A stretch of DNA of 46,137 bases, taken from positions 1 to 46,137 of the forward strand of contig NZ_JHZC01000023.1 of the NCBI RefSeq assembly GCF_000621125.1, given 5' to 3'. The position numbers and the translations under genes are program-made. This DNA comes from Maribacter antarcticus DSM 21422. Its GTDB lineage: Bacteria > Bacteroidota > Bacteroidia > Flavobacteriales > Flavobacteriaceae. The notes under the pieces are model-generated. The model ran no database searches. It saw only the letters and a list, made by a program, of their open reading frames with translations, and was not told the origin of the DNA. Below, one piece after another: positions 8,286-16,857 of the stretch (within the stretch, counting starts at the first letter, position 1; each line of letters opens with the position of its first letter).

Positions 8286-9560
8286 TTATAAATGCGAGGC
8301 TACCTCCATTAAATAGGCGCAAAATAAGGCTCCTCCAGTACCTACTACATATCCAAGAACGGCTAACAATACCCCAACCGAGGTAAGTGAAGGGTGAAAT
8401 TCTGCTGCAACCACGGGTGCGGAAGCGGCGCCGCCAACATTAGCCTGACTTCCAACAGCCAAGAAAAAGTAGGGTGCCCTTATCAGCTTTGCGATTAAAA
8501 TCATGAGTCCGGCGTGTATCGTAATCCAAATAAAACCAACGGCTATTAGACCAGGATTTTCCAAAACCTTTCCTAAATCCATTTTCATACCTATTGTAGC
8601 TACTAGGATATAAATAAAAACACTGCCAATCTTGCTGGCACCGGCACCTTCGTAGTTTTTTGCTTTCGTAAATGATAGTGAGATACCAATGATTGTAGCT
8701 AAGACAACCATCCAAAAGAAACTAGACCCCAAAAAGGAAAGAAAACTCTTTTTGTCACTTACCGAATCAAAATTTTGGGTTAAATAATCGCTAATATTAT
8801 TTCCAAAAAAGTGTGCTATACCAACTGCTCCAAAAGCCAAGCAAAGCATAATCATATAATCATTAAGAGTAGGGACTCGTGTAATTTTATCGGTGAATTC
8901 AGTTACTTTGAGCTTTAGCCTTTCTATGCTAGATGTGTCAGCTTTTAACCATCTATCTATTCGTTCTGTTTTTCCTACGCCAAGCAAAATTATAGCCATC
9001 CAGATATTGGCTACCACAATATCTATTAACACCATTCCTCCGTATTTTTCTGGGTTATATTGAAATATCTCTAACATAGCGGCTTGGTTCGCACCACCAC
9101 CTATCCAACTCCCGGCAATAGTGGAAAGACCCCGCCATATGGCATCAAAATCGTTACCTCCAACTGTTTCCGGAGAGAAAACTGAAACTAAAAGAATGGC
9201 AATAGGGCCCCCAATGATGATACCCGTAGTACCGGTAAGGAACATAATCAAGGCTTTGGAGCCCAAGTTAGCAATCGCCTTTAAATTTATACTCAAGGTC
9301 ATTAACACAAGGGCGGCGGGTAATAAATACCGACTTGCCATAAAATAAAGGTTGGAAGTATTGTCTGAAATGAGACCACTACTTGCTAAAATAGCAGGTA
9401 GTAAATAACACATAAGCACGGCAGGAATTATAGAATAAAATTTTTTCCAAAAACCTATTTTAATATTTGAGGTATAAAAAATGAAGCCAAGGGCTATTGC
9501 TAAAAGTCCAAATACGACGGAGTCGTTGGTGATAAAAGGTTCTAAGTGGCTATTTTCCAT
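8286..9560 (-). CDS. DUF819 family integral membrane protein (YjcL-like)
   Basis: 424 residues from the ATG at 9560; a TTG 11 codons upstream (9593) would overlap the HAD gene by 4 bp, but the ATG gives the family-like start MENSHLEPFITND. About 10-12 membrane segments are visible across the whole length. Characteristic stretches are a GSWIGGGANQAAM motif near residue 155 and an AVGSQANVGGAASAPVVAAE motif near residue 365, related in position, which suggests two inverted or repeated halves as in transporters. Members are thought to be transporters of unknown substrate. The gene follows the HAD phosphatase closely, so the two are likely co-transcribed. Confidence 0.85.
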   Translation of the reverse strand: MENSHLEPFITNDSVVFGLLAIALGFIFYTSNIKIGFWKKFYSIIPAVLMCYLLPAILASSGLISDNTSNLYFMASRYLLPAALVLMTLSINLKAIANLGSKALIMFLTGTTGIIIGGPIAILLVSVFSPETVGGNDFDAIWRGLSTIAGSWIGGGANQAAMLEIFQYNPEKYGGMVLIDIVVANIWMAIILLGVGKTERIDRWLKADTSSIERLKLKVTEFTDKITRVPTLNDYMIMLCLAFGAVGIAHFFGNNISDYLTQNFDSVSDKKSFLSFLGSSFFWMVVLATIIGISLSFTKAKNYEGAGASKIGSVFIYILVATIGMKMDLGKVLENPGLIAVGFIWITIHAGLMILIAKLIRAPYFFLAVGSQANVGGAASAPVVAAEFHPSLTSVGVLLAVLGYVVGTGGALFCAYLMEVASHL

Positions 9561-9589
9561 GGTCAAAAAGGGAAGTTTTTCAAATATAA

Positions 9590-10387
9590 TCAAATATCCA
9601 GATGTCTTCGGATAAAGTCGGCTACACCGTTATCTGTATTTGCCAATGTAATATGATTGGCAACTTTTTTTAGTTCGGTTCGGGCATTGGCCACGGCTAC
9701 ACCACAACCAGCTGCCTCGATCATTTCAATATCGTTGTAGTTATCCCCAAAGGCTATGATGTCTTTAAATGATTCCGTTTGTTTTAGAATATGTGCAATG
9801 GCAGAACGTTTGGAAACTGATTTAGGCGCAATTTCGATTAAGGTATCATTAGAACGGTAAATATTCAACTCATTACTGAAATTGCTTTTCAATAGGGGCG
9901 TAATTTGATTTGCACTTTCCTTACTGCACATTAGCATGACTTTATGTGCACCTTCATGCTTTAGCTTAGTCAGCGTAGATTTTGTCTGTTGAAAAGTGGG
10001 TTGCGTTTTAGTGTGTTTAATCTCTTTTTCTACGCGTTCCGATGTTTTGGGAACAAACCAGTTATCATGTGCATACACTCCTAAATCTATACCTAAAGGC
10101 GAGGTCATTACATGTACTTGCGATAAAATTGTGGAAGGAATGGTTACCGATAAAAGTGTTTTGTCACCTTGCAGAACAAGGGCTCCATTATAGCATATAA
10201 TAGGTTGCTGATCAATACCCAGTCGTTTTTGAAGGTAGTACATGCCACTGGGCATTCTGGCAGATACCAGAATTATCCGAATTATATTCCGTATTCGTTT
10301 TATCTCTCGTATGGTAAAGTCGGAGACATCGTCCTTCGTAGAGAGTAAGGTGCCATCTAAATCGGAACAAAGTACTTGATAGTTCAT
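9590..10387 (-). CDS. Cof-type HAD-IIB family hydrolase (sugar/nucleotide phosphatase)
   Basis: 265 residues, the usual length. Motif I is SDLDGTLLS with nucleophile Asp9 and acid/base Asp11. Motif II is the Ser in ILVSARMPSG. Motif III is a Lys in PKSVSKRSAI, and motif IV is GDNYNDIEMI with Asp215 and Asp219. A C2-type cap lies between motifs II and III. Substrate cannot be told; related enzymes act on sugar phosphates, FMN or PLP. It starts 1 bp after the stop of the upstream DUF5916 gene, so it is probably in that transcript. Confidence 0.9.
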   Translation of the reverse strand: MNYQVLCSDLDGTLLSTKDDVSDFTIREIKRIRNIIRIILVSARMPSGMYYLQKRLGIDQQPIICYNGALVLQGDKTLLSVTIPSTILSQVHVMTSPLGIDLGVYAHDNWFVPKTSERVEKEIKHTKTQPTFQQTKSTLTKLKHEGAHKVMLMCSKESANQITPLLKSNFSNELNIYRSNDTLIEIAPKSVSKRSAIAHILKQTESFKDIIAFGDNYNDIEMIEAAGCGVAVANARTELKKVANHITLANTDNGVADFIRRHLDI

Positions 10388-10388
10388 T

Positions 10389-12590
10389 TTAGATATTTAG
10401 CCAGTAAGATAGTTTTAGGTTAATGGAACGAAATCTCGGTGCAAATACGTCTACAGAGTAATTGTCATTGTAGACAAGGAAAAGGTCCGATAAGGGAGCA
10501 AATCGCCACTGTAGTCTGGAATTGAAACCTAAGTTATCCCTTTGATTACTGTATTGTATTAGGGTAGACCAGAAAATGGACTTGCTAAAGGTTATATCTA
10601 TGTTTGGACTTATCAACCAAATATTGGCACTAGAAAACGGAGCTGGTAAGTCTATTTGGTCATAGTTGAACATCAGAGAGATAAAGGCTTTAGGTTGAAA
10701 GCGCATGGTCATGCCTCCTTCTACCGAGAATCGATTTCCATTAAAAAACCTTCCTACTGATGACTGCACATCGTAAGAAAATAATTTTCGTTGATCGGAC
10801 TGATATCCAAATTCTAGGTTATTGTAATGGTACCCTTTATTTTTAGGTAATGGTATAGCGCCATCCGTTCCGGTAGGGTCAAAATCGTTGAAGAGAAACG
10901 TATAGCTATTGGTAAACTCAAACCCCGCTTGGGACTGATTGTTGAACTGCATTTCGTATCTGCCCTGAAGATCATAATCCGTATTTTGGAAATCCAAGCT
11001 GGGACTCCATCGTATATTTGGAAAAAATTGAAACGAATGGTTTTGAACAATTCCTTTTTTAGGCCAAAATACACGTTCTACGCTAAAAATGGTTTTGAAG
11101 AGATCAGTTCTACGAACAAAACCTAAGTCCGAACGAAAATCTTCATCTATAAATACAGCTTTTGCAAATACATTAAAGATTCTAGTATTGTACCGCATGG
11201 TTGCGCCGGTAGCCATATTACCGTCATTATCACCTGGCTGAAATGATTTGTGCGTGAAAAATTTCCCGTTCCACGTATTGTCTTTTGATGCCAAGTTATA
11301 GTCAAGACCCAAAACTCTATTGTACTCATCTTCCGATTCTAGAAAGTCGTAATCTTTAAAGGATTCTCTGTTTATGAAGAATACGCCAACGTTCGAACGA
11401 GAAAACACGCGTTGCTGTAGCGCTATCATAGTATTGTTATTGGAGGCTATCTCGTTCTCCAAATCTTCTGCGGTTTGTATGTTAAGCACCCCTATTCTTA
11501 GGTCTTTCGTTAGTTTACCGCTAAGGCGGACTCCTCCAATAAGATTGTTTTCTATAGTGTTTCCTGAGGTGTCACTAGCGATGCCGATGCGCCTGGAGAA
11601 GAATGGACTCACATCGAACCCATCTCCAAAACTTGCAAAAAGATCATTATTATCTATAAAAAATTGACGCCGTTCTGGCAGCGCAATTTCAAATCGGGTA
11701 AGATTGGTTATGAAATTATCGACCTCTACGGTAGAGAAATCTGGGTTTAAGGTGAGGTCAAGGTTTAAGCTATTTCCTATCGATATCTTGGCATCTGCAC
11801 CGACCTTGAAATCATTGAGATTGTCGCTACTTTCAAAGTCGTTTGCCACAAAACTATTTACATAGGGAATAAGCGCTAATGGCGTTCTGGACTTTCCTAA
11901 AGGTTTCTCAAAGACCATATCTCCCATAAAAGCAAGATTATATATGAGTTGATTCTGGGGTATTCTTGTCCAGGTACTTCTTTCGTTGGATTGGGTTTCT
12001 ATACGATAGCTGTTAAAGCGCCATTTGGTAACACCCTCCTCAAATTTGAAGGAGGTTAGGGGAATAATCATTTCGGCGGTAAAGTAATCATCATAGATTT
12101 TTGCATCACCTTTCCACTTCATGTCCCAGGCCAGATTAAAATCACTCTGGCTTGTACCACCATTTGCAATGAGTGCTTCACGCCTAACCCCATAGGGGTT
12201 TATTCCAAATAAAAACGCATTGGTACCATCATTAAAAGTATCAAAAACTAAGGAAAAACTATCACTTCCACTACCTCTAAAGTCACGTCTTAACGATGGG
12301 GTTGCATAATTTTTCCCACTGGAATACGCCTTGATACCTACATATAAATTCTTGTCGTCATAAAGTATTTTGATTTGTGATTGCTTCCTTGCTTGTATCG
12401 AATCTAAAGGAAAATATTCCCAAAATTCATCAGCACCATTACCTGCCATTTCCCAAATAGATTCGTCCAATATACCATCAGCAATAATATTCTCTGAAAT
12501 AAACTTTACGGTAAATGATTTTTGCTTTTCCTGACCAAAAATGACCAAGAATGTGAAAAGAAATGTGAAGGAGAAAAAAGCTTTGGTCAT
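10389..12590 (-). CDS. DUF5916 protein with CBM9-like N-terminal domain, paralogue 2
   Basis: 733 residues. Signal peptide 1-19 ends FLVIFGQ. Residues about 28-215 fit a CBM9-like carbohydrate-binding domain (ADGILDESIWEMA start, IKILYDDKNLYVGIKAY, FDTFNDGTNAFLFGINPYG). The remainder fits DUF5916: a conserved centre with LNLDLTLNPDFSTVEVDNF and LPERRQFFIDNND, then many amphipathic strands with an end strand LKLSYWLNI. That pattern suggests an outer membrane barrel with a periplasmic or plug-like N-domain; this is my inference. The neighbour at 12653-14851 is a tandem paralogue. Function is unknown; polysaccharide or glycan binding is plausible. Confidence 0.88.
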   Translation of the reverse strand: MTKAFFSFTFLFTFLVIFGQEKQKSFTVKFISENIIADGILDESIWEMAGNGADEFWEYFPLDSIQARKQSQIKILYDDKNLYVGIKAYSSGKNYATPSLRRDFRGSGSDSFSLVFDTFNDGTNAFLFGINPYGVRREALIANGGTSQSDFNLAWDMKWKGDAKIYDDYFTAEMIIPLTSFKFEEGVTKWRFNSYRIETQSNERSTWTRIPQNQLIYNLAFMGDMVFEKPLGKSRTPLALIPYVNSFVANDFESSDNLNDFKVGADAKISIGNSLNLDLTLNPDFSTVEVDNFITNLTRFEIALPERRQFFIDNNDLFASFGDGFDVSPFFSRRIGIASDTSGNTIENNLIGGVRLSGKLTKDLRIGVLNIQTAEDLENEIASNNNTMIALQQRVFSRSNVGVFFINRESFKDYDFLESEDEYNRVLGLDYNLASKDNTWNGKFFTHKSFQPGDNDGNMATGATMRYNTRIFNVFAKAVFIDEDFRSDLGFVRRTDLFKTIFSVERVFWPKKGIVQNHSFQFFPNIRWSPSLDFQNTDYDLQGRYEMQFNNQSQAGFEFTNSYTFLFNDFDPTGTDGAIPLPKNKGYHYNNLEFGYQSDQRKLFSYDVQSSVGRFFNGNRFSVEGGMTMRFQPKAFISLMFNYDQIDLPAPFSSANIWLISPNIDITFSKSIFWSTLIQYSNQRDNLGFNSRLQWRFAPLSDLFLVYNDNYSVDVFAPRFRSINLKLSYWLNI

Positions 12591-12652
12591 AATCTAATAG
12601 ATGAGTTTAAAATAGAAAACGCTACGGTAAAATCCTGATATGAATTCTAATA

Positions 12653-14851
12653 CTAAATATTTAGCCAGTAAGAAAATTTAAGGTTGATGGAGCGAAATCT
12701 AGGAGCAAATAGGTCTACCGAGTAATTGTCATTGTATACGATGAATAGGTCGGATAACGGTGCAAAGCGCCATTGTAGCCTGGAATTGATACCTAAATTG
12801 TCTCGTTGATTACTATATTGAACCAAGGTAGACCAGAAAATCGACTTGCTAAAGGTAATCCCCAAACGTGGACTTATTAAGAAAATATCTGCACTGGAAT
12901 AGGGTTGTGGGAGGGCAATCCTATCATATTGTGCGTTGAATCCGATACGTACTTTAGGCTGTAATCTAATATCAAAACCAGTCTCCAATGAATACCTATT
13001 ACCATTAAAAAACCCGCCAAAGCTTGGTTCTATGCTGTATGAAAATACTTTACGCCTATCAGATTCAAAAGACATCCCAAAGCTACTAAAGTTGTATCCT
13101 AGATTTCCGGGTAAAGCTATTGCACCTTCGTTGCCCGTTGGCTCAAAGTCTTGTGTTAGAAAAACATACCTCCTAGAAAATTGTGCGCTCAGCTGTTCAA
13201 GGCTCTTAAATTCCGCAGTGGTTTCTAGAGAAATAGCATGGTCTCCTAGTTGGTAGTCTAAGCCTGGCCGCCAAACGAATTCATTAAAAATCTGCGCCTC
13301 ATAATTATTTATTTCACCTTTTTTTGGCCATATACGTGCCTCAAAGACATTTACAAGTTTAATAATATCGGTTCTTGGGATAAAACCAAGATCTGAATTA
13401 AATTCTTCATCAATCTTAACGACATCTACAAATGCAGAAAAGTTCCGAGTGTTCTTGCCTAGGTTAAAGCCTAAGGAGTAGTTGCCCTCATTATCTTCAG
13501 GTTGAAAGGACTTGTGGAGGTAGAATTTACCTGTCCAGCTATTATCTTCCGATGCTAAATTATAATCAATACCCATCACACGGTTAAACTCTTCATCTTT
13601 AGGTAAGAAATCAGATGCTCCTACCGCTTGTCTGTTAATAAAGAAAACGCCTAAATTGGAACGAGAGAACATTTTTTGTTGCAGCGAAAACATCATGTTG
13701 TTATTGGAGGCTATTCCATTTTCGCTGTCCTCTTCTGTTTGTAGGTTCAGGAAGCCCAAACGCAAGTCATTATTGATTTTACCACTAAGTCTAAGTCCAC
13801 CAATAATACGATTCTCTATCGTATTGCCTGCGGTGTCTGTCGCTATACCTATACGTCTAGAAAAGAACGGATTTGCATCGCGGCCACCCCCAAAGCCTCC
13901 AAATAGGTCGTTGTTGTCAATAAAAAATTGACGCCGTTCCGGCAATGCAATTTCGAAACGGGTAAGGTTAGTTATAAAATTATCGACTTCTACTGTGGAA
14001 AAATCTGGATTTAAAGTAAGATCAAGGTTTAAGCTGTTGCCAATGGATATTTTGGCATCAGCACCCACTTTAAAATTGTTGAGGCTCTCACCAGTGTCAA
14101 AATTATTAGTCGTTATACCGTTTACATAAGGAATTAGGGCTAATGGAGTTCGGGATTTGCCCAAGGGTTTTTCAAAGATCATATCTCCCATAAAGGCGAG
14201 ATTAAAGATGAGTTGGTTTTGAGGTATTTTAATCCAAGTACTTTGTTCGTTGGATTGCATATCAAAACGGTAGCTGTTGAAGCGCCACTTGGTTTCCCCT
14301 TCCCTAAATTTGAAAGACGTTAACGGTATGACCATTTCTGCTGTATAATAGTCATCAAAGATAACAGATTCCCCTTTCCATTTAATATCCCAAGAGGTAG
14401 TAAAACCTTCAGTGCCAGCCCCTCCGTTGGTAATAAGTGCTTCTCTTCTAACGCCATATGGGTTGATGCCGAATAAAAAAGCATTGGTACCATCATTAAA
14501 GGTATCGAATAGCAAGCTAATGTTGTCGTTGCCACCAGCCCTAAAATCACGTTCTAAAGAAGGTATTACATAATTTTTTCCGATTGTGTTGATGCGAATT
14601 CCTACATACAGGTTTTTCTCATCATAAAGCATTTTTATATCGCTTTGGGCGCCTGCCGCTGTAGAATCAGAAGGAAAGTATTGTTGAAAGGTATTGGCGC
14701 TTTCTGCCATTCCCCAAATTGGGTCATCGAGAACCCCATCTAGGATGATGTCCTCCGAAATATATTTGACAGTAAAGGATTTTTCCGAATTTTGGGCAAA
14801 AGCAGTTATGTTAAAAAATAAAAGTGCGAGCGCACCCAAAATCTTAGTCAT
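12653..14851 (-). CDS. DUF5916 protein with CBM9-like N-terminal domain, paralogue 1
   Basis: 732 residues, one shorter than its downstream copy. Signal peptide 1-19 ends ITAFAQ. Domain order is identical: CBM9-like domain (about 28-215), central block with LPERRQFFIDNND, and a C-terminal strand-rich region closing with LKFSYWLNI. The copies are almost identical in the central block and diverge most in the segment after it and in part of the C-terminal half. The 62-bp gap between them shows no terminator, so they may be co-transcribed, with this gene first. Both upstream regions carry a GCTACGGT sequence on the plus strand (near 12620 and 14877), perhaps from the duplicated promoter region. 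Confidence 0.88.
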   Translation of the reverse strand: MTKILGALALLFFNITAFAQNSEKSFTVKYISEDIILDGVLDDPIWGMAESANTFQQYFPSDSTAAGAQSDIKMLYDEKNLYVGIRINTIGKNYVIPSLERDFRAGGNDNISLLFDTFNDGTNAFLFGINPYGVRREALITNGGAGTEGFTTSWDIKWKGESVIFDDYYTAEMVIPLTSFKFREGETKWRFNSYRFDMQSNEQSTWIKIPQNQLIFNLAFMGDMIFEKPLGKSRTPLALIPYVNGITTNNFDTGESLNNFKVGADAKISIGNSLNLDLTLNPDFSTVEVDNFITNLTRFEIALPERRQFFIDNNDLFGGFGGGRDANPFFSRRIGIATDTAGNTIENRIIGGLRLSGKINNDLRLGFLNLQTEEDSENGIASNNNMMFSLQQKMFSRSNLGVFFINRQAVGASDFLPKDEEFNRVMGIDYNLASEDNSWTGKFYLHKSFQPEDNEGNYSLGFNLGKNTRNFSAFVDVVKIDEEFNSDLGFIPRTDIIKLVNVFEARIWPKKGEINNYEAQIFNEFVWRPGLDYQLGDHAISLETTAEFKSLEQLSAQFSRRYVFLTQDFEPTGNEGAIALPGNLGYNFSSFGMSFESDRRKVFSYSIEPSFGGFFNGNRYSLETGFDIRLQPKVRIGFNAQYDRIALPQPYSSADIFLISPRLGITFSKSIFWSTLVQYSNQRDNLGINSRLQWRFAPLSDLFIVYNDNYSVDLFAPRFRSINLKFSYWLNI

Positions 14852-14912
14852 TATGTGTTGAATTAGCTAAGATTCAAAGCTACGGTTTTAGATCGTTAAA
14901 TAAATATTAAAA

Positions 14913-15080
14913 CTACTCTGCTTTCTTAGCTTTTGGGTCGCGTTTGGCCTCTTTTAAGCTTTTCATCAACATCCATTCTATTTGTCCATTAGTACTTCTA
15001 AACTCATCGGCTGCCCATTTCTCTATAGCCTTGAGCATATCCTCGTTTACCCGCAATGCAAATGCCTTTTTTTTACTCAT
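14913..15080 (-). CDS. Small Arc-type ribbon-helix-helix DNA-binding protein
   Basis: 55 residues, ATG at 15080 and TAG at 14913-14915. The layout is that of a ribbon-helix-helix (MetJ/Arc) monomer: a basic start and beta-strand (MSKKKAFALRVN), helix A (about 12-26, EDMLKAIEKWAADEF), turn RSTNGQ, then helix B (IEWMLMKSLKEA) and a Lys-rich tail. The STNGQIEWML segment resembles the Arc family turn-helix. Such proteins bind DNA as dimers of a two-stranded ribbon, often to repeated short sites. It lies in the same orientation as the SPFH and PH-like genes upstream (15440-16804), across a 359-bp gap. What it regulates is not known. Confidence 0.75.
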   Translation of the reverse strand: MSKKKAFALRVNEDMLKAIEKWAADEFRSTNGQIEWMLMKSLKEAKRDPKAKKAE

Positions 15081-15439
15081 TTGTTTAAATAAATACTGTC
15101 ATTCCCTTTACCACAATTAGTGAGATAATACGACTATGCTGCTTACTCTTATACGGTAGTAATCGTCTTGGTATTCGTGTCTTTTAATCACTAAGGTTCT
15201 ACCTTGTGTCCTATGTAAAATGGGTTTTTAAAACTATTTAGCTGGTTAGAAATAATATGGATGCTACTCATGTTTTAAATTTGTAGGCACCCGTTTGGCT
15301 ATTTTTATCCCTTTCCAGCCCGATAGACCTCTAACTGTCAACCACCTAAACCAAGTAGCATCCTTTTATTAAGTATGTGTTACATGTTTCTTCCATTCGT
15401 TGTCCGTTTTTACTGAAGCCCATCTTCTACGTAATTGCT
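15081..15439. other. 359-bp non-coding stretch with a long inverted repeat
   Basis: No ORF of credible length was found. It contains a 10-bp perfect inverted repeat GGATGCTACT (15259-15268) / AGTAGCATCC (15354-15363), which brackets about 85 bases. On the minus strand this could fold as a long-armed RNA structure in front of the ribbon-helix-helix gene. I matched it to no known riboswitch. Confidence 0.4.
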
Positions 15440-15949
15440 TTATACTCTTTTATCGTTTTTAAAATATTGGTTTATAACAATCTGTGCTTCTTCAAGACTT
15501 TGAGTGCCAAGAAGTAATTTTTTACCCGTACTTAATTCCAGTTGAATACCTTGATTTCCTTTTACGTTAAGTGCTTTGCCATTATTGAATCCAAATCGGT
15601 AGCCCCACCCGCCATATTCCTTGAGTGGTTTATATTTTCTGGTACGGCAGTTTTTCAAATCGTTCCACGATAGGTGTTTAGTGTTCCTGTGTAAAGGGAA
15701 AAACCTATAAAAAATGCCACGTTCATTAATCGTTGTTTCCAGTTTAGAAATATAAAGAATACAAACCGTGAAGCTAATTAGTGCAATAAAGATGACTTGC
15801 CCTATGGTGTCATCTGCCGCTACATTGCTTATGTCTTTTTTAAGCATATACCAGTTATAACAGCCAAAAATAATTAAACCTAATAATGATAGATTAATTA
15901 ATTGAAGCCACCATTGCGTAAATCGTTGGGTCTCGTCAAATACACGCAT
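15440..15949 (-). CDS. Membrane protein with two TM helices and a PH-like C-terminal domain
   Basis: 169 residues. Two membrane helices (about 16-36 and 48-68) form a hairpin near the N-terminus, with the rest in the cytoplasm. The C-terminal part (about 70-165) has the strand pattern of bacterial PH-like domains, including FFPLHRNTKHLSWNDL and the phrase PLKEYGGWGYR, which recurs in such membrane proteins. It begins 3 bp after the SPFH gene, so the two are co-transcribed and may form a membrane-associated pair. No catalytic residues are evident. Function is unknown. Confidence 0.75.
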   Translation of the reverse strand: MRVFDETQRFTQWWLQLINLSLLGLIIFGCYNWYMLKKDISNVAADDTIGQVIFIALISFTVCILYISKLETTINERGIFYRFFPLHRNTKHLSWNDLKNCRTRKYKPLKEYGGWGYRFGFNNGKALNVKGNQGIQLELSTGKKLLLGTQSLEEAQIVINQYFKNDKRV

Positions 15950-15952
15950 GAT

Positions 15953-16804
15953 TTAGTGGTTTAAAGTGCCCGTGTTAACAATTGGTGCTACATCTTTATC
16001 CGAGCAGAGAACTACCATAAGATTGCTTACCATGGCAGCCTTACGCTCTTCATCCAAGGTAACTAGCTCTTTTTTACTAAGCTCGGTTAAGGCCATTTCT
16101 ACCATACTTACTGCACCTTCAACAATTTTATGCCGTGCAGCTACAATCGCTGTCGCTTGTTGTCGTTTTAACATGGCATTCGCTATCTCCTGTGCATAAG
16201 CCAAGTAGCCTATTCTTGCCTCCAGTACTTCTATGCCCGCCATAGAAAGCCGTTCTTGAACTTCTTGTTCCAGCGCATCGCTTACTTCATTAACACTGGA
16301 GCGTAACGTAATATCTTCATCCAGCCCTTCATCGGCAAAATTATCATAGGGGTACATACTAGCCAGTTTACGTACCGCAGCATCGGTCTGTACACGCACA
16401 AAATTTTGATAATCGTCTACTTCAAAGGCTGCTTTGTACGTGTCAGTTACCCGCCAGACCAATATTGTACTTATCATAATGGGATTTCCAAGCTTGTCAT
16501 TGACCTTTAACCGTTCGCTGTCAAAGTTACTTGCCCGTAAAGATATTTTTGTTTTGGTAAAGAACGGATTCACCCAGAATAATCCATTTTGTTTGATGGT
16601 ACCTATATATTTCCCAAAAAGCAAAAGCACCCTAGAGCTGTTTGGGTTTACTAAGACAAAGCCTGGAAGTAGCAGTAGGGCTGCCAAAATCATAAAAGCA
16701 CCTACATAAATACGAAGGAGTAAAACGCCCCCAATAAACAGTAGAAGTAAAACAAAAAGAATAATGTAGCCGTTTATGGGGCTATGGTTTTTTTCAGTTG
16801 ACAT
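15953..16804 (-). CDS. SPFH/band 7 domain membrane protein (stomatin/prohibitin-like)
   Basis: 283 residues. Two adjacent N-terminal membrane helices (about 12-32 and 34-54) are followed by the SPFH domain (about 57-250), including the LLLFGKYIGTIKQNGLFWVNP start and a helical stretch with YAQEIANAMLKRQQA. SPFH proteins oligomerise in membrane microdomains and often scaffold proteases or other membrane proteins. It is followed after 3 bp by the PH-like membrane protein. An elaborate symmetric site (16810-16841) lies immediately upstream of the ATG and probably controls this pair. A cluster with a ribbon-helix-helix regulator is suggested. Confidence 0.88.
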   Translation of the reverse strand: MSTEKNHSPINGYIILFVLLLLFIGGVLLLRIYVGAFMILAALLLLPGFVLVNPNSSRVLLLFGKYIGTIKQNGLFWVNPFFTKTKISLRASNFDSERLKVNDKLGNPIMISTILVWRVTDTYKAAFEVDDYQNFVRVQTDAAVRKLASMYPYDNFADEGLDEDITLRSSVNEVSDALEQEVQERLSMAGIEVLEARIGYLAYAQEIANAMLKRQQATAIVAARHKIVEGAVSMVEMALTELSKKELVTLDEERKAAMVSNLMVVLCSDKDVAPIVNTGTLNH

Positions 16805-16809
16805 AATAT

Positions 16810-16841
16810 ATGATATTAAAATGATATCATAAAAATATCAT
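16810..16841. promoter_or_regulatory. Symmetric operator-like site, ATGATAT half-sites at 11-bp spacing
   Basis: Reading plus strand: ATGATATT (16810-16817), AAA, the perfect palindrome ATGATATCAT (16821-16830), AAA, AATATCAT (16834-16841). The outer arms mirror each other about the same centre (16825.5), and the two ATGATAT copies are 11 bp apart, one helical turn. It lies 6 bp upstream of the SPFH start codon. This geometry suits cooperative binding of dimeric regulators. The regulator is not identified. Confidence 0.5.
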
Positions 16842-16857
16842 TTAATTTTTAGTCAGA

